This document shows positions 8,108 through 17,199 of a stretch of 64,000 nucleotides of DNA, in pieces. The notes beneath the pieces are model-generated. The model saw only the letters and a program-made list of their open reading frames with translations. It had not been told where the DNA came from and did no database searches. How positions within the stretch are numbered: the stretch's first letter is position 1; each line of letters starts with the position of its first letter. Made by a program: the position numbers and the translations under genes. The stretch is from Erwinia piriflorinigrans CFBP 5888 (lineage in GTDB: Bacteria; Pseudomonadota; Gammaproteobacteria; Enterobacterales; Enterobacteriaceae): contig NZ_CAHS01000006.1 of the NCBI RefSeq assembly GCF_001050515.1, forward strand, positions 186,001 to 250,000, written 5' to 3'.

Positions 8108-8350
8108 ATGCCGGTTATACTCAGACTTAACGGATTTAAGTTTTTCTTTTACTCGAATGAGGGCAACCCTCGTGAGCCAGCCCATATTCATGTCCGCAGC
8201 GCCGAAGGTGAAGCAAAGTTCTGGACAGACGATGGGGTAAAGCTGGGCAGAAATGATGGCTTTAATGCCCGTACGCTCAGGGAGTTAACAAAAATGGTTG
8301 AACAGAACCAAACGCTGTTTGTGGAGGCCTGGAATGACTATTTCAGCTAA
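8108..8350 (+). CDS. DUF4160 domain protein
   Basis: The 80-residue protein shows the DUF4160 core: a hydrophobic first strand, FFFYSNEGNPREPAHIHV (the conserved EPAHIHV region) and FNARTLRELTKMVEQNQ. GAGGTG lies eight bases before the ATG. DUF4160 genes are very often followed by a DUF2442 gene, as here, and the pair is regarded as a possible toxin-antitoxin-like module without firm proof. Own flanking terminators make it a self-contained cassette between ssb and the pilus operon. Confidence 0.85.
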   Translation: MPVILRLNGFKFFFYSNEGNPREPAHIHVRSAEGEAKFWTDDGVKLGRNDGFNARTLRELTKMVEQNQTLFVEAWNDYFS

Positions 8351-8582
8351 GAATGTACGCTTTGATCAAACCACCATGTGGGTCGAATTGAGCGATGGTC
8401 GGGTGATGGGCGTTCCTCTGGCCTGGTTCCCGCGACTACTTAATGCTTCTGTAAAGGAGCGCAGCGATTATGAACTTAGTCAACGCGGTATCCACTGGGA
8501 TGCGCTGGATGAGGATATCTCTGTGGACGGCCTGTTGGCGGGGCGCGGTGATGTGACCCATATTCCGCATCACGTCGCGTAA
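8334..8582 (+). CDS. DUF2442 domain protein
   Basis: Starting at ATG 8334, inside the DUF4160 gene (17-bp overlap), the frame gives 82 residues. Key blocks are the DUF2442 pattern MWVELSDGRVMGVPLAWFPRL and GIHWDALDEDISVDGLLAG (each read in part: ELSDGRVMGVPLAWFPRL; HWDALDEDISVDGLL). The small beta-rich domain is thought to bind DNA or its partner. The overlap predicts coupled translation with the DUF4160 protein. If the pair is a toxin-antitoxin system, I cannot tell from sequence which one is toxic. Confidence 0.85.
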   Translation: MTISAKNVRFDQTTMWVELSDGRVMGVPLAWFPRLLNASVKERSDYELSQRGIHWDALDEDISVDGLLAGRGDVTHIPHHVA

Positions 8583-8604
8583 CGGCGATAAACTGTTCTG
8601 ACTA

Positions 8605-8630
8605 AGCGCCGAATGACCGGCGCTTTTATT
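8605..8630 (+). terminator. Rho-independent terminator after the DUF4160/DUF2442 pair
   Basis: AGCGCCG (8605-8611) pairs perfectly with CGGCGCT (8618-8624), followed by a short T-rich stretch. It isolates the gene pair from pilL. Confidence 0.8.
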
Positions 8631-8779
8631 TCGCCTGAATGTAGTGAATTTTCCAACGCATGCCCTGTACGCCTGACCGCCTTTTTTCTTCAATCCCAAG
8701 ACATAGTTTCATATTGTTCGCATTTTCTTCGCCGCCAGAATAGCACCCCTGACTAATACTATTTCTGGGGTAAATCCTG

Positions 8780-10003
8780 ATGGCAGTACCTTCCAGACGA
8801 GCGACAAACTGTGTCGGTCTGCTTGCCTGCTCCGTTATGCTTGCCGGTTGTACAAACACGTCCTCCACAGCGACGCCTTACCAGCCGGGGCGCTATCAGC
8901 AGCCCGCACGATTTGATGATATCTACCGCAATCGCTCGCCGGAGGTGGTGCGCTACGATCGCTATACCCTCGTCAGTACGCGCCCCGCCGATGCGCAACG
9001 CGATCCGCTTAATCAGATAGTTGATATCACCATGCCGGCGCAACTGGTTAACACGGTAGGGGAAGGGTATCGCTACCTGCTGCTGGAGTCAGGCTATTCA
9101 CTGTGCTCGGCCACCTCTTCCGCATTTTCAGAACTTCTTAACCGCCCGCTGCCTGCCGTGCAGCGTACTATCGGGCCGGTTAAACTCAGCGAGGCGTTGC
9201 AGATAGTTGCCGGTCCTGCCTGGCGGCTGCGGGTAGATGAGGTGAATCGCGAGGTTTGTTTTGAGCTGCGCGACCAGTACCGCAGCTTTGCCGCATCTGC
9301 TGTTATGGCCTCCGCGCCCGTTAAGCAAGGCTCGGTATCTCTTCGTACAAATCCTTCCTCCGTCTCTCAGCCTGTCTCAACCTCCGTTCCCGTGGCACAA
9401 ACGACGGCGCGTAATCCCTTTACCGCTGAAGTCGCGCCTACAGCCTCAACCCCGACACAGCAGAAAACCGCGCTGACGCCGCAAAGTCTGCCCGTTCCGT
9501 CACCGGTGATTTATGCCAGTAAGCCAACGCCTTTAACCCCGGACAAGACAATCAGTACGACGAATAGTGCAGCAGGCGCGGTTAAAACCCCGGGCACCAA
9601 GCAGGCTGCGGTATATGCGGCTGCCGGATCTGATATCGCCCGCCCGGCAACCCCTGTCACTACCTTGGCAGCTGACAATCGCATCACGCCGACCGGCACA
9701 GCGGTTACCGCATTATCAGTCGGGCAGAGTTGGCGCGCCGAGCCGGGATCTACCCTGAAAGAAACCCTGAACAATTGGGCGTCAAAGGCCAGCTGTGCGC
9801 ATGGCGGTAGCTGGGTGGTGGTCTGGCCGGTAGCGCTGGACTACCGCATCGATGCACCGCTGGTTTTCCAAGGTAATTTTGAATCGGTGCTTGTTCAGGT
9901 CTTCGGGCTGTATCGCCAGGCTGAAAAACCGCTGTTTGCCGAAGCTAACCGCATCCAGTGCCTGCTTTCCGTCAGCGACACGCCAGCGGGCGGAGGGCGC
10001 TGA
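8780..10003 (+). CDS. pilL: PilL, type IVb pilus lipoprotein
   Basis: The 407-residue protein has a lipoprotein signal (lipobox MLAGC, Cys24). The N-terminal PilL domain (about 45-175) contains GEGYRYLLLESGYSLC, then a long Thr/Pro/Ala-rich linker follows. The C-terminal TcpQ-like domain (about 310-400) includes QSWRAEPGSTLKETLNNW. It starts a pilL-V operon and should sit in the outer membrane with the PilN secretin. GGGGT eight bases upstream supports ATG 8780. Family knowledge: thin type IVb pili of R64/SPI-7 stabilise liquid mating. Confidence 0.9.
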   Translation: MAVPSRRATNCVGLLACSVMLAGCTNTSSTATPYQPGRYQQPARFDDIYRNRSPEVVRYDRYTLVSTRPADAQRDPLNQIVDITMPAQLVNTVGEGYRYLLLESGYSLCSATSSAFSELLNRPLPAVQRTIGPVKLSEALQIVAGPAWRLRVDEVNREVCFELRDQYRSFAASAVMASAPVKQGSVSLRTNPSSVSQPVSTSVPVAQTTARNPFTAEVAPTASTPTQQKTALTPQSLPVPSPVIYASKPTPLTPDKTISTTNSAAGAVKTPGTKQAAVYAAAGSDIARPATPVTTLAADNRITPTGTAVTALSVGQSWRAEPGSTLKETLNNWASKASCAHGGSWVVVWPVALDYRIDAPLVFQGNFESVLVQVFGLYRQAEKPLFAEANRIQCLLSVSDTPAGGGR

Positions 10004-10004
10004 G

Positions 10005-10448
10005 ATGGGATTTGCCCTACCGATAGTCGCTCTTTGCCTGTTTATCGCGCTGATGGCCAGCGATGCGCAGCAGCGGTCGGCTGAACACACGCGTACGTCA
10101 TTGCAGCAAACCCTGCCGGGTCAGCTGGCCGCTGACATGTTGCGCACTGCTGATGCGGTCAATAACTGGCGACATAGCCGAACTCCGCCAGACGGGCCGG
10201 TGACGCCGGCACAAACCGGCATGGTGCCGATGCCCGACGGTCGGATTAACAGCGTCATTCATAGCGGGCGTCTCTGGGTCTGGGTGCCAGCCACCGACGG
10301 CGTATTTGCCGCGCTGCGTAAGCAGTCGGTGACTTCAGCGCTGGCGCTAACGGTCAGCGGCGGTCGTCTGAAAATGGCCGATGGCACCGACATGAATCTC
10401 GCCCTTCCGTCCGGCATGGCGGAAGGCAGCATTGTTTACCTTAATTGA
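10005..10448 (+). CDS. pilM: PilM, type IVb pilus protein
   Basis: The 147-residue protein has one N-terminal membrane segment (FALPIVALCLFIALMA) followed by a periplasmic domain with a repeated TDGVFAALRKQS-type helix. Position between pilL and pilN and size fit R64 PilM, an essential but poorly understood pilus part. ATG 10005 follows GCTGAG and lies one base after the pilL stop, so translation is probably coupled. Confidence 0.8.
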   Translation: MGFALPIVALCLFIALMASDAQQRSAEHTRTSLQQTLPGQLAADMLRTADAVNNWRHSRTPPDGPVTPAQTGMVPMPDGRINSVIHSGRLWVWVPATDGVFAALRKQSVTSALALTVSGGRLKMADGTDMNLALPSGMAEGSIVYLN

Positions 10449-10458
10449 GGAGTAGCGG

Positions 10459-12138
10459 ATGCCACGTATACCTTTCTGTCTGACCGTGCTGGCCGCCGCC
10501 GCAGTGCTGTCGTCATGCTCGCTGAAAGAGATCGGTAAAATGGATAAGGAAGCGACAGCTCAGGCCGATATCGCTCAGCGCATTCTGCAAAGCCGTCAGG
10601 CGATCACGCAGCCCACCGTGGTGTGGTCAGATAAGCCCTGGGTGAACCTGAAGCCGGTAGCACCGGTGGTATCGACGCCCGATGATAAAAGCCTGCCGTC
10701 CTGTCAGGTGACGATTAATCGCCCTGATGGCATTTCTCTGCCGGAGCTGGGGCAGCGTATTACCGCACTCTGCGGCATTCGCGTATCGCTTACCCCGGAT
10801 GCCGTTGCCGCACTCGGCCGCGTATCAACCGGTGGCGCGGTGACGTCGCAGATGAATGGTCAACTGCCGTCACCGGACGATAACGGTCGCGTACCGCTGG
10901 CGCAGATGACACAGTTATCATCTCAGTCTCAGACGGTCTCACCGCAGGTGGAACCCGCCCTTATTCGGGGCCTGAAATATCAGGGCGATCTTCGCGGGCT
11001 GCTGGATATGGCTGCCAGCGGCCTCGGTCTTTCCTGGCGATCGGAGGCGGGCGTGGTCTATTTCTATCAGCAGGATACCCGCACCTTCCAGCTCGTCATC
11101 CTGAATACCAGGGTTAACAGCAGTGCTTCGATCTCCTCCGGCACGGGCAATCAGCTCGGCAGCAGCGGCGGCACTACGGGCGGGGCGACGGGTGATATCA
11201 GCTCGAATCAGAAAACAGATTACGGCATGAACAGTGACCTGTATGACGATATACGTAAGACCATCGAACAGATGGTGACCCCAAAGTCCGGTCGTTTCTG
11301 GCTTTCAGCAGCCACCGGCACGCTGAGTGTGACGGACTCACCGGACGTACTGGAGCGTATTGGTCGCTATATTGAGTATCAGAACAAGGTACTGAGCCGG
11401 CAGGTTCAGCTCAATATCCAGATTGTCAGCGTCAGCCAGTCGCGTAACGAGCAGCTGGGACTGGACTGGGGGCTGATCTACCGGTCGCTCAATAATTACG
11501 GCGCAAGTCTGACCGGTTCGATGGCGAGCGCATCTTCGTCTGCGGCAAGCGCCGGTATTTCGATTCTGGATACCGCCACGGGCAACGCCGCGAAATTTTC
11601 TGGCTCCAGCATGTTGATTAAGGCGTTGTCTGAACAGGGCAATGTCAGCATGGCGCTGAACCAGACCGACCCGACCGCCAATCTGATCCCGGTCGCCTAC
11701 CAGCTTTCTAATCAGAAAGGCATCCTTTCCAGCTCCAGCTCTACCGCCACAGCAAACGTGGGCGTCACCTCCACCATGACCACCACCACCATCACCACGG
11801 GGCTGTTTATGACCATGCTGCCGTTTATTCAGGAAAACGGTGACGTGCAGTTGCAGTTTGCCTTCAGCTATACCAGTCCTCCGCAGATTGAAAAGTTTAT
11901 CAGTGCTGACGGGAATACCCGTAACGATCTGCCAACCACGTCGACCGAAGGGTTGACCCGCAAGGTCAATCTGCGTTCCGGCCAGACGCTGGTACTGACC
12001 GGCTCTGAGCAGCAGAACGTATCCACGGATAAGCAGGGCACATTCACGCCGGGCAACTTTATCATGGGCGGTGGTCAGGCTGGCACGCGCGGCCGCACCA
12101 CGCTGGTCATCATGATTACGCCCGTATTGTTGAGGTAA
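10459..12138 (+). CDS. pilN: PilN, outer-membrane lipoprotein secretin
   Basis: The 559-residue protein has a lipobox (VLSSC, Cys20). N-terminal secretin-associated domains cover about residues 80-290, and a C-terminal secretin domain contains the transmembrane strand blocks GLFMTMLPFIQENGDVQLQF (read as GLFMTMLPFIQENG) and GQTLVLTGSEQQ. It forms the ring through which the pilus leaves the cell. GAGGAG precedes the ATG with good spacing. Two Ser/Gly-rich stretches (about 215-245 and 355-390) are low-complexity insertions. Confidence 0.92.
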   Translation: MPRIPFCLTVLAAAAVLSSCSLKEIGKMDKEATAQADIAQRILQSRQAITQPTVVWSDKPWVNLKPVAPVVSTPDDKSLPSCQVTINRPDGISLPELGQRITALCGIRVSLTPDAVAALGRVSTGGAVTSQMNGQLPSPDDNGRVPLAQMTQLSSQSQTVSPQVEPALIRGLKYQGDLRGLLDMAASGLGLSWRSEAGVVYFYQQDTRTFQLVILNTRVNSSASISSGTGNQLGSSGGTTGGATGDISSNQKTDYGMNSDLYDDIRKTIEQMVTPKSGRFWLSAATGTLSVTDSPDVLERIGRYIEYQNKVLSRQVQLNIQIVSVSQSRNEQLGLDWGLIYRSLNNYGASLTGSMASASSSAASAGISILDTATGNAAKFSGSSMLIKALSEQGNVSMALNQTDPTANLIPVAYQLSNQKGILSSSSSTATANVGVTSTMTTTTITTGLFMTMLPFIQENGDVQLQFAFSYTSPPQIEKFISADGNTRNDLPTTSTEGLTRKVNLRSGQTLVLTGSEQQNVSTDKQGTFTPGNFIMGGGQAGTRGRTTLVIMITPVLLR

Positions 12139-12140
12139 CG

Positions 12141-13424
12141 ATGGCACGGATCAATAAGAAGTCTGTCTTACGCCCCGGCGTTAAGATCGCTCACCGTCGG
12201 CGCGACTGGCTTGCCGGGCTGCGCTGGGAGCATCAGCCCGGCAAGCTGGAATTTTCTCTGCGCAGCGCAAAGGTGCCGGATACCCATCACATCAGGGTCG
12301 GACGTCGCCCGAAATTTATCACCGGCTATGCCTCGCCCGGCCGCGTGCGGCGCGGCGTATATGCGCTCGCCGTCGCTTTTCAGCTCGCGGAGGGCGGTAA
12401 TGCCTGGGGAATTTACCGCCTGAATCGCCAGGAAAACCTGTGGGCGTTTTTTGCCACAGGTGGCGGACAGCTGTCCGTGATGGGCGATGTGACCGGTTCG
12501 CGGGCGGAAGCCGAGGCGGCGGCGCAAAACTTCCTGCGCTTCAATGATACTGATGCATCTGGCATGCGCTGCTGTGCAACGGCGGATGAAGAGAAGAGTG
12601 TCACGCACCTGGTGGATGTACTGACGCGCACGCAGCTGAAGCGTTGCCGCCTGCACAAACGGCTGACGCCAGCCGCCGCGCTTCTGCCAGTGACACTTAT
12701 GACTACCGCACTGGTAGCCGGTATTTACTGGCAGGATGCCGTGCAGGAAAAAGCCCGTCAGGCCGCCGCACAGGCTGCGTTTCGCGCCAGTCAGGCGATG
12801 GCACCGCAGAAACCGGCAGCGCCCGCGCCTGCTGCGCATCCCTGGGCGAGTCAGCCGCCGGTCCCGGTACTGCTCGACAACTGCTGGCTGACCCGTGAAC
12901 CGCTTGATGTTTCGGTTGCCGGCTGGCGGTTCACCGACGGTGAGTGCGTGTCGGAGGGCCTTCGCCTGCGCTATGTGGCCACGCCTGGCTCGACGGTGGA
13001 GGACTTTTCCCGCCGCGCACGCGAACTGCTGGGATATGCGGCCATATTCAACCTGCAAGAGGGGGGCAAAAACGGCGACGTGTTTATTCCTTTTCCACGC
13101 CCGTCTACGGTGAGCTTCACCGATGAATCCGTACCCGGCGCGGACACCCAGCTGATGCGTTTTATTTCTCACCTTCAGCGCCGCAACCTCGACGTCAAGT
13201 TCACCGAATTGAAACCGCCCGCCGTTGCGCCGGGAGAGGTTCAGGCCACGCCGCTTCAGGACTGGCGTGAATTTACCTTCTCCATCAGCTCGCGCCTGCA
13301 GCCTGAGCGGTTGCTACAGGATTTTGATGCCACAGGGCTGCGTCTGACCAGCGTAGCGCTCACCATGAGTCCGCAGGGTCAGTTTGATTACACCATTAAG
13401 GGGAGCATTTATGCGCAGAATTAA
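12141..13424 (+). CDS. pilO: PilO, type IVb pilus assembly protein
   Basis: The 427-residue bitopic protein has a cytoplasmic N-terminal half of about 170 residues, a single membrane helix around residues 176-195 (LLPVTLMTTALVAGIYW), an Ala/Pro linker and a periplasmic domain. This is the R64/SPI-7 PilO design and differs from the PilO of type IVa systems. It is expected to link the cytoplasmic motor PilQ and platform PilR to the periplasmic parts. GAGGTAA precedes the ATG two bases after pilN. Confidence 0.88.
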   Translation: MARINKKSVLRPGVKIAHRRRDWLAGLRWEHQPGKLEFSLRSAKVPDTHHIRVGRRPKFITGYASPGRVRRGVYALAVAFQLAEGGNAWGIYRLNRQENLWAFFATGGGQLSVMGDVTGSRAEAEAAAQNFLRFNDTDASGMRCCATADEEKSVTHLVDVLTRTQLKRCRLHKRLTPAAALLPVTLMTTALVAGIYWQDAVQEKARQAAAQAAFRASQAMAPQKPAAPAPAAHPWASQPPVPVLLDNCWLTREPLDVSVAGWRFTDGECVSEGLRLRYVATPGSTVEDFSRRARELLGYAAIFNLQEGGKNGDVFIPFPRPSTVSFTDESVPGADTQLMRFISHLQRRNLDVKFTELKPPAVAPGEVQATPLQDWREFTFSISSRLQPERLLQDFDATGLRLTSVALTMSPQGQFDYTIKGSIYAQN

Positions 13425-13908
13425 CCCAGCCGGGATCTGCCTGTTTCTGTGCATTTTGCCCGGTGGGCCGTTGCTGGCCGCTGGCACCAGCGACAACCTG
13501 TCACCGCACGTCACCATCGGCGAGCTCGAAGCCGCGCAGGCGCGCAACCTGATCCTCGAGCAGAAAGTCCAGACTGCTCGTCTGAAGCAGCAGCTGCGCG
13601 AAAGCGAATCATCTCAGAGCGCCGGGCAGAATTATCTGGCCGCAGCCCAGCAGCCTGCGACTCCGACGATTACCCAGCCTTCCGCCTCGCGTCAGCCGGA
13701 TAACGTTGCCAGCGACAGGCAGCGTGACGGCGTGCGTCTGCAGGAGATTTATGGTCGCGGTACGCAGCTGCGCGCCAGGATCCTGCTACCAAACGGTGGC
13801 GTGACCGAGGTGGTTAAGGGCGATGTGATCCCCGGTACGTCAAAACGCGTTATCGGGGTGACGGCCACGGTCGTGCGCCTCAGTGATAACACCGAGCTCT
13901 CTTTCTGA
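13411..13908 (+). CDS. pilP: PilP, type IVb pilus periplasmic protein
   Basis: The 165-residue protein has a signal peptide (GICLFLCILPGGPLLAAG), a coiled-coil stretch (EAAQARNLILEQKVQTARL) and a compact C-terminal domain with GTQLRARILLPNGGVTEVV. ATG 13411 follows AAGGGG and overlaps the pilO end by 14 bases; an upstream in-frame ATG at 13384 has no ribosome binding site. PilP homologues bridge PilO and the secretin. Confidence 0.88.
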   Translation: MRRINPAGICLFLCILPGGPLLAAGTSDNLSPHVTIGELEAAQARNLILEQKVQTARLKQQLRESESSQSAGQNYLAAAQQPATPTITQPSASRQPDNVASDRQRDGVRLQEIYGRGTQLRARILLPNGGVTEVVKGDVIPGTSKRVIGVTATVVRLSDNTELSF

Positions 13909-13915
13909 GGTGATG

Positions 13916-15496
13916 ATGACTCCCGATCCCGATAAAGACATCATGGATTTTGTGTTTGCCGAGCAGCACCCGACGCAGGGCATGACGCTGCATATTGATA
14001 ACAACCGTCGACAGGACCCGCGTATCCAGCGGTGGGTGATGGATATCGTCCGTGTACACCCCACAGCCAGAAGCGAATTCGTTACGCTTAGTGAGCTGAA
14101 CCGCAGACGGGAGCTGGCAGAGCGCCAGGGCTACGATCTGAGTCAGGGTATCAGCGAGACGGATTTAAAAAGCCGCGATGTCAGTATCTCGCAGGAGAAA
14201 CTGCTGAGTTATTTCCGTCTGGGCGAACAGCTGGGTGCGTCAGATATTCATATGGAAATCAGTGAAGATCGCAAGCTCACCATTATTCAGCTGCGTATCC
14301 ACGGTGAGCTGGAGGTGGTGGACGAGCTGAAGCATACCGAGGGTATGACGCTGGCTTCGACCGGTTATATCTCAATGTGCGATGTGCATGAGCAGTCATT
14401 TTTCGCCGGGCGCGAGCAGTCTGGGCGCATTGATGCCAAATTTGCCCGTCAGGCTGGTCTGTTTGGTGCCCGCTACGAGCACCGGCCAACGCCGGATGGC
14501 CTGATTGTGGTTATGCGTCTTATTCCTGACGATGGCGATCATGTTCCCACGCTGGAGCAGCTCGGCTTCCTGCCGGAGCAGATACGCCACATCCAGCAAA
14601 TACTGCGTCTGCCCGAGGGGATGGTTATCCTCACCGGGCCTACCGGGTCGGGTAAAAGCACCACTCTGCGCGTATGCAGCCGACTCTGGCTGGATCGCAC
14701 CGCCGGCAAAAAGCGCCTGCTGACGCTGGAAAATCCGCCCGAAGGGCGCATTGTGGGCGCGATCCAGACCCCGGTAATGCCGGTGGATAATTCGCCTGAA
14801 GCGATTAGCCGCGCCTGGACCAACGCCAATGCCTCTGCCCTACGTCTCGATCCGGATGCCATTCTTAACGGCGAGATGCGCGATCTCCACTCCCTGAATG
14901 CCGGTATCCACGCCAGTGAAACCGGACATAAGATGATGACCACCCTGCATACCAACAGTGCCATTGGTGCATTGCCGCGTATGGAGAATTTCGGCGTCGA
15001 CCGTCGGCTGATAGCGGACGCGACTTTGATTACCGGCCTGGTTGGTCAGCGGCTGGTGCCGCTGCTGTGTGAACACTGCCGTATTCCCTGGCCGCTTAAA
15101 GCGGCACGGCTGGATGCTGACACCCGTACCCGTCTGGAAAAATACTGCACGCTGGAGGGCGTCTGCCACCCGGAGCAGCTTCGTTTCAGAAACCATGAGG
15201 GCTGTGAGCATTGCCGGAAAACGATTCCGCAAACGGGGCGTATCGTCAGTCGTGGCGTCACCGGACGTACCGTGGTGGCCGATGTCATCCGTCCCGACGC
15301 AAGGCAGATGCAGCTGTGGTTGTCGCATGGCACCGCAGTGGCCCGACAGTACTGGGTTAATCAGGGTGGCATCACCCGCCGTCAGCACCTCCTGATGCAC
15401 CTGTCCGCTGGTCGCGTCGATCCACTGGAAGGCGATCTTATCTGTCCGCTGGATGAGGACGAGATAATGCAGTGCGAGGTGCCCAATGGCCTCTGA
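13916..15496 (+). CDS. pilQ: PilQ, pilus assembly ATPase (GspE/PulE family)
   Basis: The 526-residue protein carries a Walker A (GPTGSGKSTT, about residue 240), an Asp box/Walker B equivalent (LDPDAILNGEMRD) and a His-containing TTLHTNSA block. A late four-cysteine motif (LCEHC near 384, GCEHC near 429) resembles the zinc site of GspE-type ATPases. It powers pilus extension with PilR. ATG 13913 and 13916 both follow TGAGG; the second is better spaced. No separate retraction ATPase is seen, as is usual for thin type IVb pili (the gene named pilT here is not an ATPase). Confidence 0.95.
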   Translation: MTPDPDKDIMDFVFAEQHPTQGMTLHIDNNRRQDPRIQRWVMDIVRVHPTARSEFVTLSELNRRRELAERQGYDLSQGISETDLKSRDVSISQEKLLSYFRLGEQLGASDIHMEISEDRKLTIIQLRIHGELEVVDELKHTEGMTLASTGYISMCDVHEQSFFAGREQSGRIDAKFARQAGLFGARYEHRPTPDGLIVVMRLIPDDGDHVPTLEQLGFLPEQIRHIQQILRLPEGMVILTGPTGSGKSTTLRVCSRLWLDRTAGKKRLLTLENPPEGRIVGAIQTPVMPVDNSPEAISRAWTNANASALRLDPDAILNGEMRDLHSLNAGIHASETGHKMMTTLHTNSAIGALPRMENFGVDRRLIADATLITGLVGQRLVPLLCEHCRIPWPLKAARLDADTRTRLEKYCTLEGVCHPEQLRFRNHEGCEHCRKTIPQTGRIVSRGVTGRTVVADVIRPDARQMQLWLSHGTAVARQYWVNQGGITRRQHLLMHLSAGRVDPLEGDLICPLDEDEIMQCEVPNGL

Positions 15497-16601
15497 ACCG
15501 CGTTTCAGCCCGCAGCGCGATATGTCGCTGCCGGAATGGCTACGCTATCGGGTCGTCAGATCAACCTTTAGCGCGCAGTACCGTCAGCCATTCTATGAAA
15601 CCCTGCACTTTCTGCTGGAAAACCGTAAGGCGCTCGACGAAGCCCTGCACATGATCGGCAACGTCCATACGGACTTTGGCGCACGCTGGCATCCTTACCA
15701 TGAGCTGGTGCAGGACTGTCTGGAGGGCGTCAGTGATAACCGCCCGGGGCGCTCCGTGCAGGACGTGCTGGCCGTCTGGGCACCGCGTGAGGAGGCGGCG
15801 CTGATCGGTGCCGGGATGGAGACCGGCAATATTCCACGCGCGCTGTTGCAGGCGAACAAGCTGATTGTTGCCCGCCAGCGCATTCTGGGCCAAGTGATTT
15901 TCGCCTCGGTATATCCCGCCGTGCTCGGCATTCTTGGCGCGGGGCTGCTTGGCGTCAACAATCTTGTGCTGGTACCGACGATGAGCCGGATATCCGATCC
16001 TGCACGCTGGAGCGGTGCGCTTGGCATGATGAACGGGCTGGCACAGTGGACCAGCGCTTGGGGGATCGCCGCCGCTGCGGTGACGGGCGGGCTGACTGTT
16101 CTGACGTTCTGGTCGCTGCCACGCTGGCGCGGCAGGCTGCGTCGCTATGCCGATCGCCTGATGCCCTGGTCGGTTTACAAAGACTTGCAGGGCGCGGTGT
16201 TCCTGATGAACGTTGGGGCGCTGCTCGGTGCCGGCGTGCCGGAGCTGAAAACCCTGCGCACGTTGCACGGGTTCGCTGCGCCGTGGCTGCAGGAGCGTAT
16301 CGAGGCGGCGATGGTGTGCATGAGCGAAGGTAACTCTCTGGGGCTGGCGCTGCGCAACAGTGGCTATGACTTCCCCAGCCGTGAGGCCGTCAACTACCTC
16401 TCCCTGCTGGATGAGGGCGAAAGAGCGGGAGAGCTTATTAGCAATTATGCCGACCGCTGGCTGGAGCAGGCTCTGAAGCGCGTCGCGCGGCGAGCCAACG
16501 TGACCAAACTTATTTCCCTGGTTCTGATTATGACTTTCTTCTTACTCATACTGCAGATGGTGATGCAGATTCAGGACATCAATACTTTTAACGCACACTG
16601 A
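15486..16601 (+). CDS. pilR: PilR, inner-membrane platform protein (GspF family)
   Basis: The 371-residue GspF/PilC-like protein has two repeated cytoplasmic helical domains and about four hydrophobic segments, including VIFASVYPAVLGILGAGLL, AAAAVTGGLTVLTFWSL and the C-terminal LISLVLIMTFFLLILQM. It forms the membrane platform that PilQ turns or pushes. It starts inside the pilQ end (11-bp overlap) after GAGGTG. Confidence 0.93.
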   Translation: MASEPRFSPQRDMSLPEWLRYRVVRSTFSAQYRQPFYETLHFLLENRKALDEALHMIGNVHTDFGARWHPYHELVQDCLEGVSDNRPGRSVQDVLAVWAPREEAALIGAGMETGNIPRALLQANKLIVARQRILGQVIFASVYPAVLGILGAGLLGVNNLVLVPTMSRISDPARWSGALGMMNGLAQWTSAWGIAAAAVTGGLTVLTFWSLPRWRGRLRRYADRLMPWSVYKDLQGAVFLMNVGALLGAGVPELKTLRTLHGFAAPWLQERIEAAMVCMSEGNSLGLALRNSGYDFPSREAVNYLSLLDEGERAGELISNYADRWLEQALKRVARRANVTKLISLVLIMTFFLLILQMVMQIQDINTFNAH

Positions 16602-16610
16602 GGAATAACT

Positions 16611-17195
16611 ATGTCAGTTCAAACTGTAGATAAGCGTCAGCAAGACAGGGGCTGGGGCATTCTTGAGCACGGTACCATCGGCATCATTACGCTGATTGTT
16701 CTGACCGTGGTCGGAGCCTGGCTCTGGAGCCTGTGGAGTAAGAAATCCGTTGCCGTCGAAACCTCGAATATCCAGACCATCGTTGCCAACGCGCAGATGC
16801 TCAAAAGCAATAACGGCTATAACTTTACCAGCGCCAGCACCATGACCGGCACGCTGATCCAGATAGGCGGTGCGCCCAAAGGCATGACTATTCAGGGTAC
16901 GGCCAGCTCCGGCAGCGCCACCCTGTGGAACGGCTACGGCGGCCAGGTGGTGCTGGCACCGGTTGCCTCCAACGGCTTTAACAACGGTTTTTCCGTCACC
17001 GCGCAGAAGGTGCCACAGGCTGATTGTATCGCGATTACCACGCAGTTCGGCTCTGCCGGGGCGTTTAGCGCCATTACCATCAACAGCACCAGCTTTAGCG
17101 ATGGCGTGGTCAGTGCCGAAAGCGCCGGTAAGGCCTGCTCGTCTGACAGCGGTATGACCGGCAATAACACGCTGGTCTTCACCCACAACGGCTGA
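16611..17195 (+). CDS. pilS: PilS, major type IVb prepilin
   Basis: The 194-residue prepilin has a short leader ending QQDRG, then W-GILEHGTIG: processing after Gly14 leaves Trp1 and the hallmark Glu5, followed by a hydrophobic helix (IITLIVLTVVGAWLWSLW). The C-terminal domain is rich in Gly/Ser/Thr and has a Cys pair (about Cys144 and Cys177) suited to the pilin disulfide loop. PilU should cleave it. TGAGGAATAACT precedes the ATG. Confidence 0.93.
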   Translation: MSVQTVDKRQQDRGWGILEHGTIGIITLIVLTVVGAWLWSLWSKKSVAVETSNIQTIVANAQMLKSNNGYNFTSASTMTGTLIQIGGAPKGMTIQGTASSGSATLWNGYGGQVVLAPVASNGFNNGFSVTAQKVPQADCIAITTQFGSAGAFSAITINSTSFSDGVVSAESAGKACSSDSGMTGNNTLVFTHNG

Positions 17196-17199
17196 TGTT

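Noticed and set aside
11338-12147. 269-codon minus-strand ORF
   Set aside because: Antisense to the pilN secretin domain. The Gly/Arg/His-rich translation has no domain and no ribosome binding site.
12168-13172. 334-codon minus-strand ORF
   Set aside because: Antisense to pilO, with shadow-like composition. High GC content produces long empty frames in this operon.
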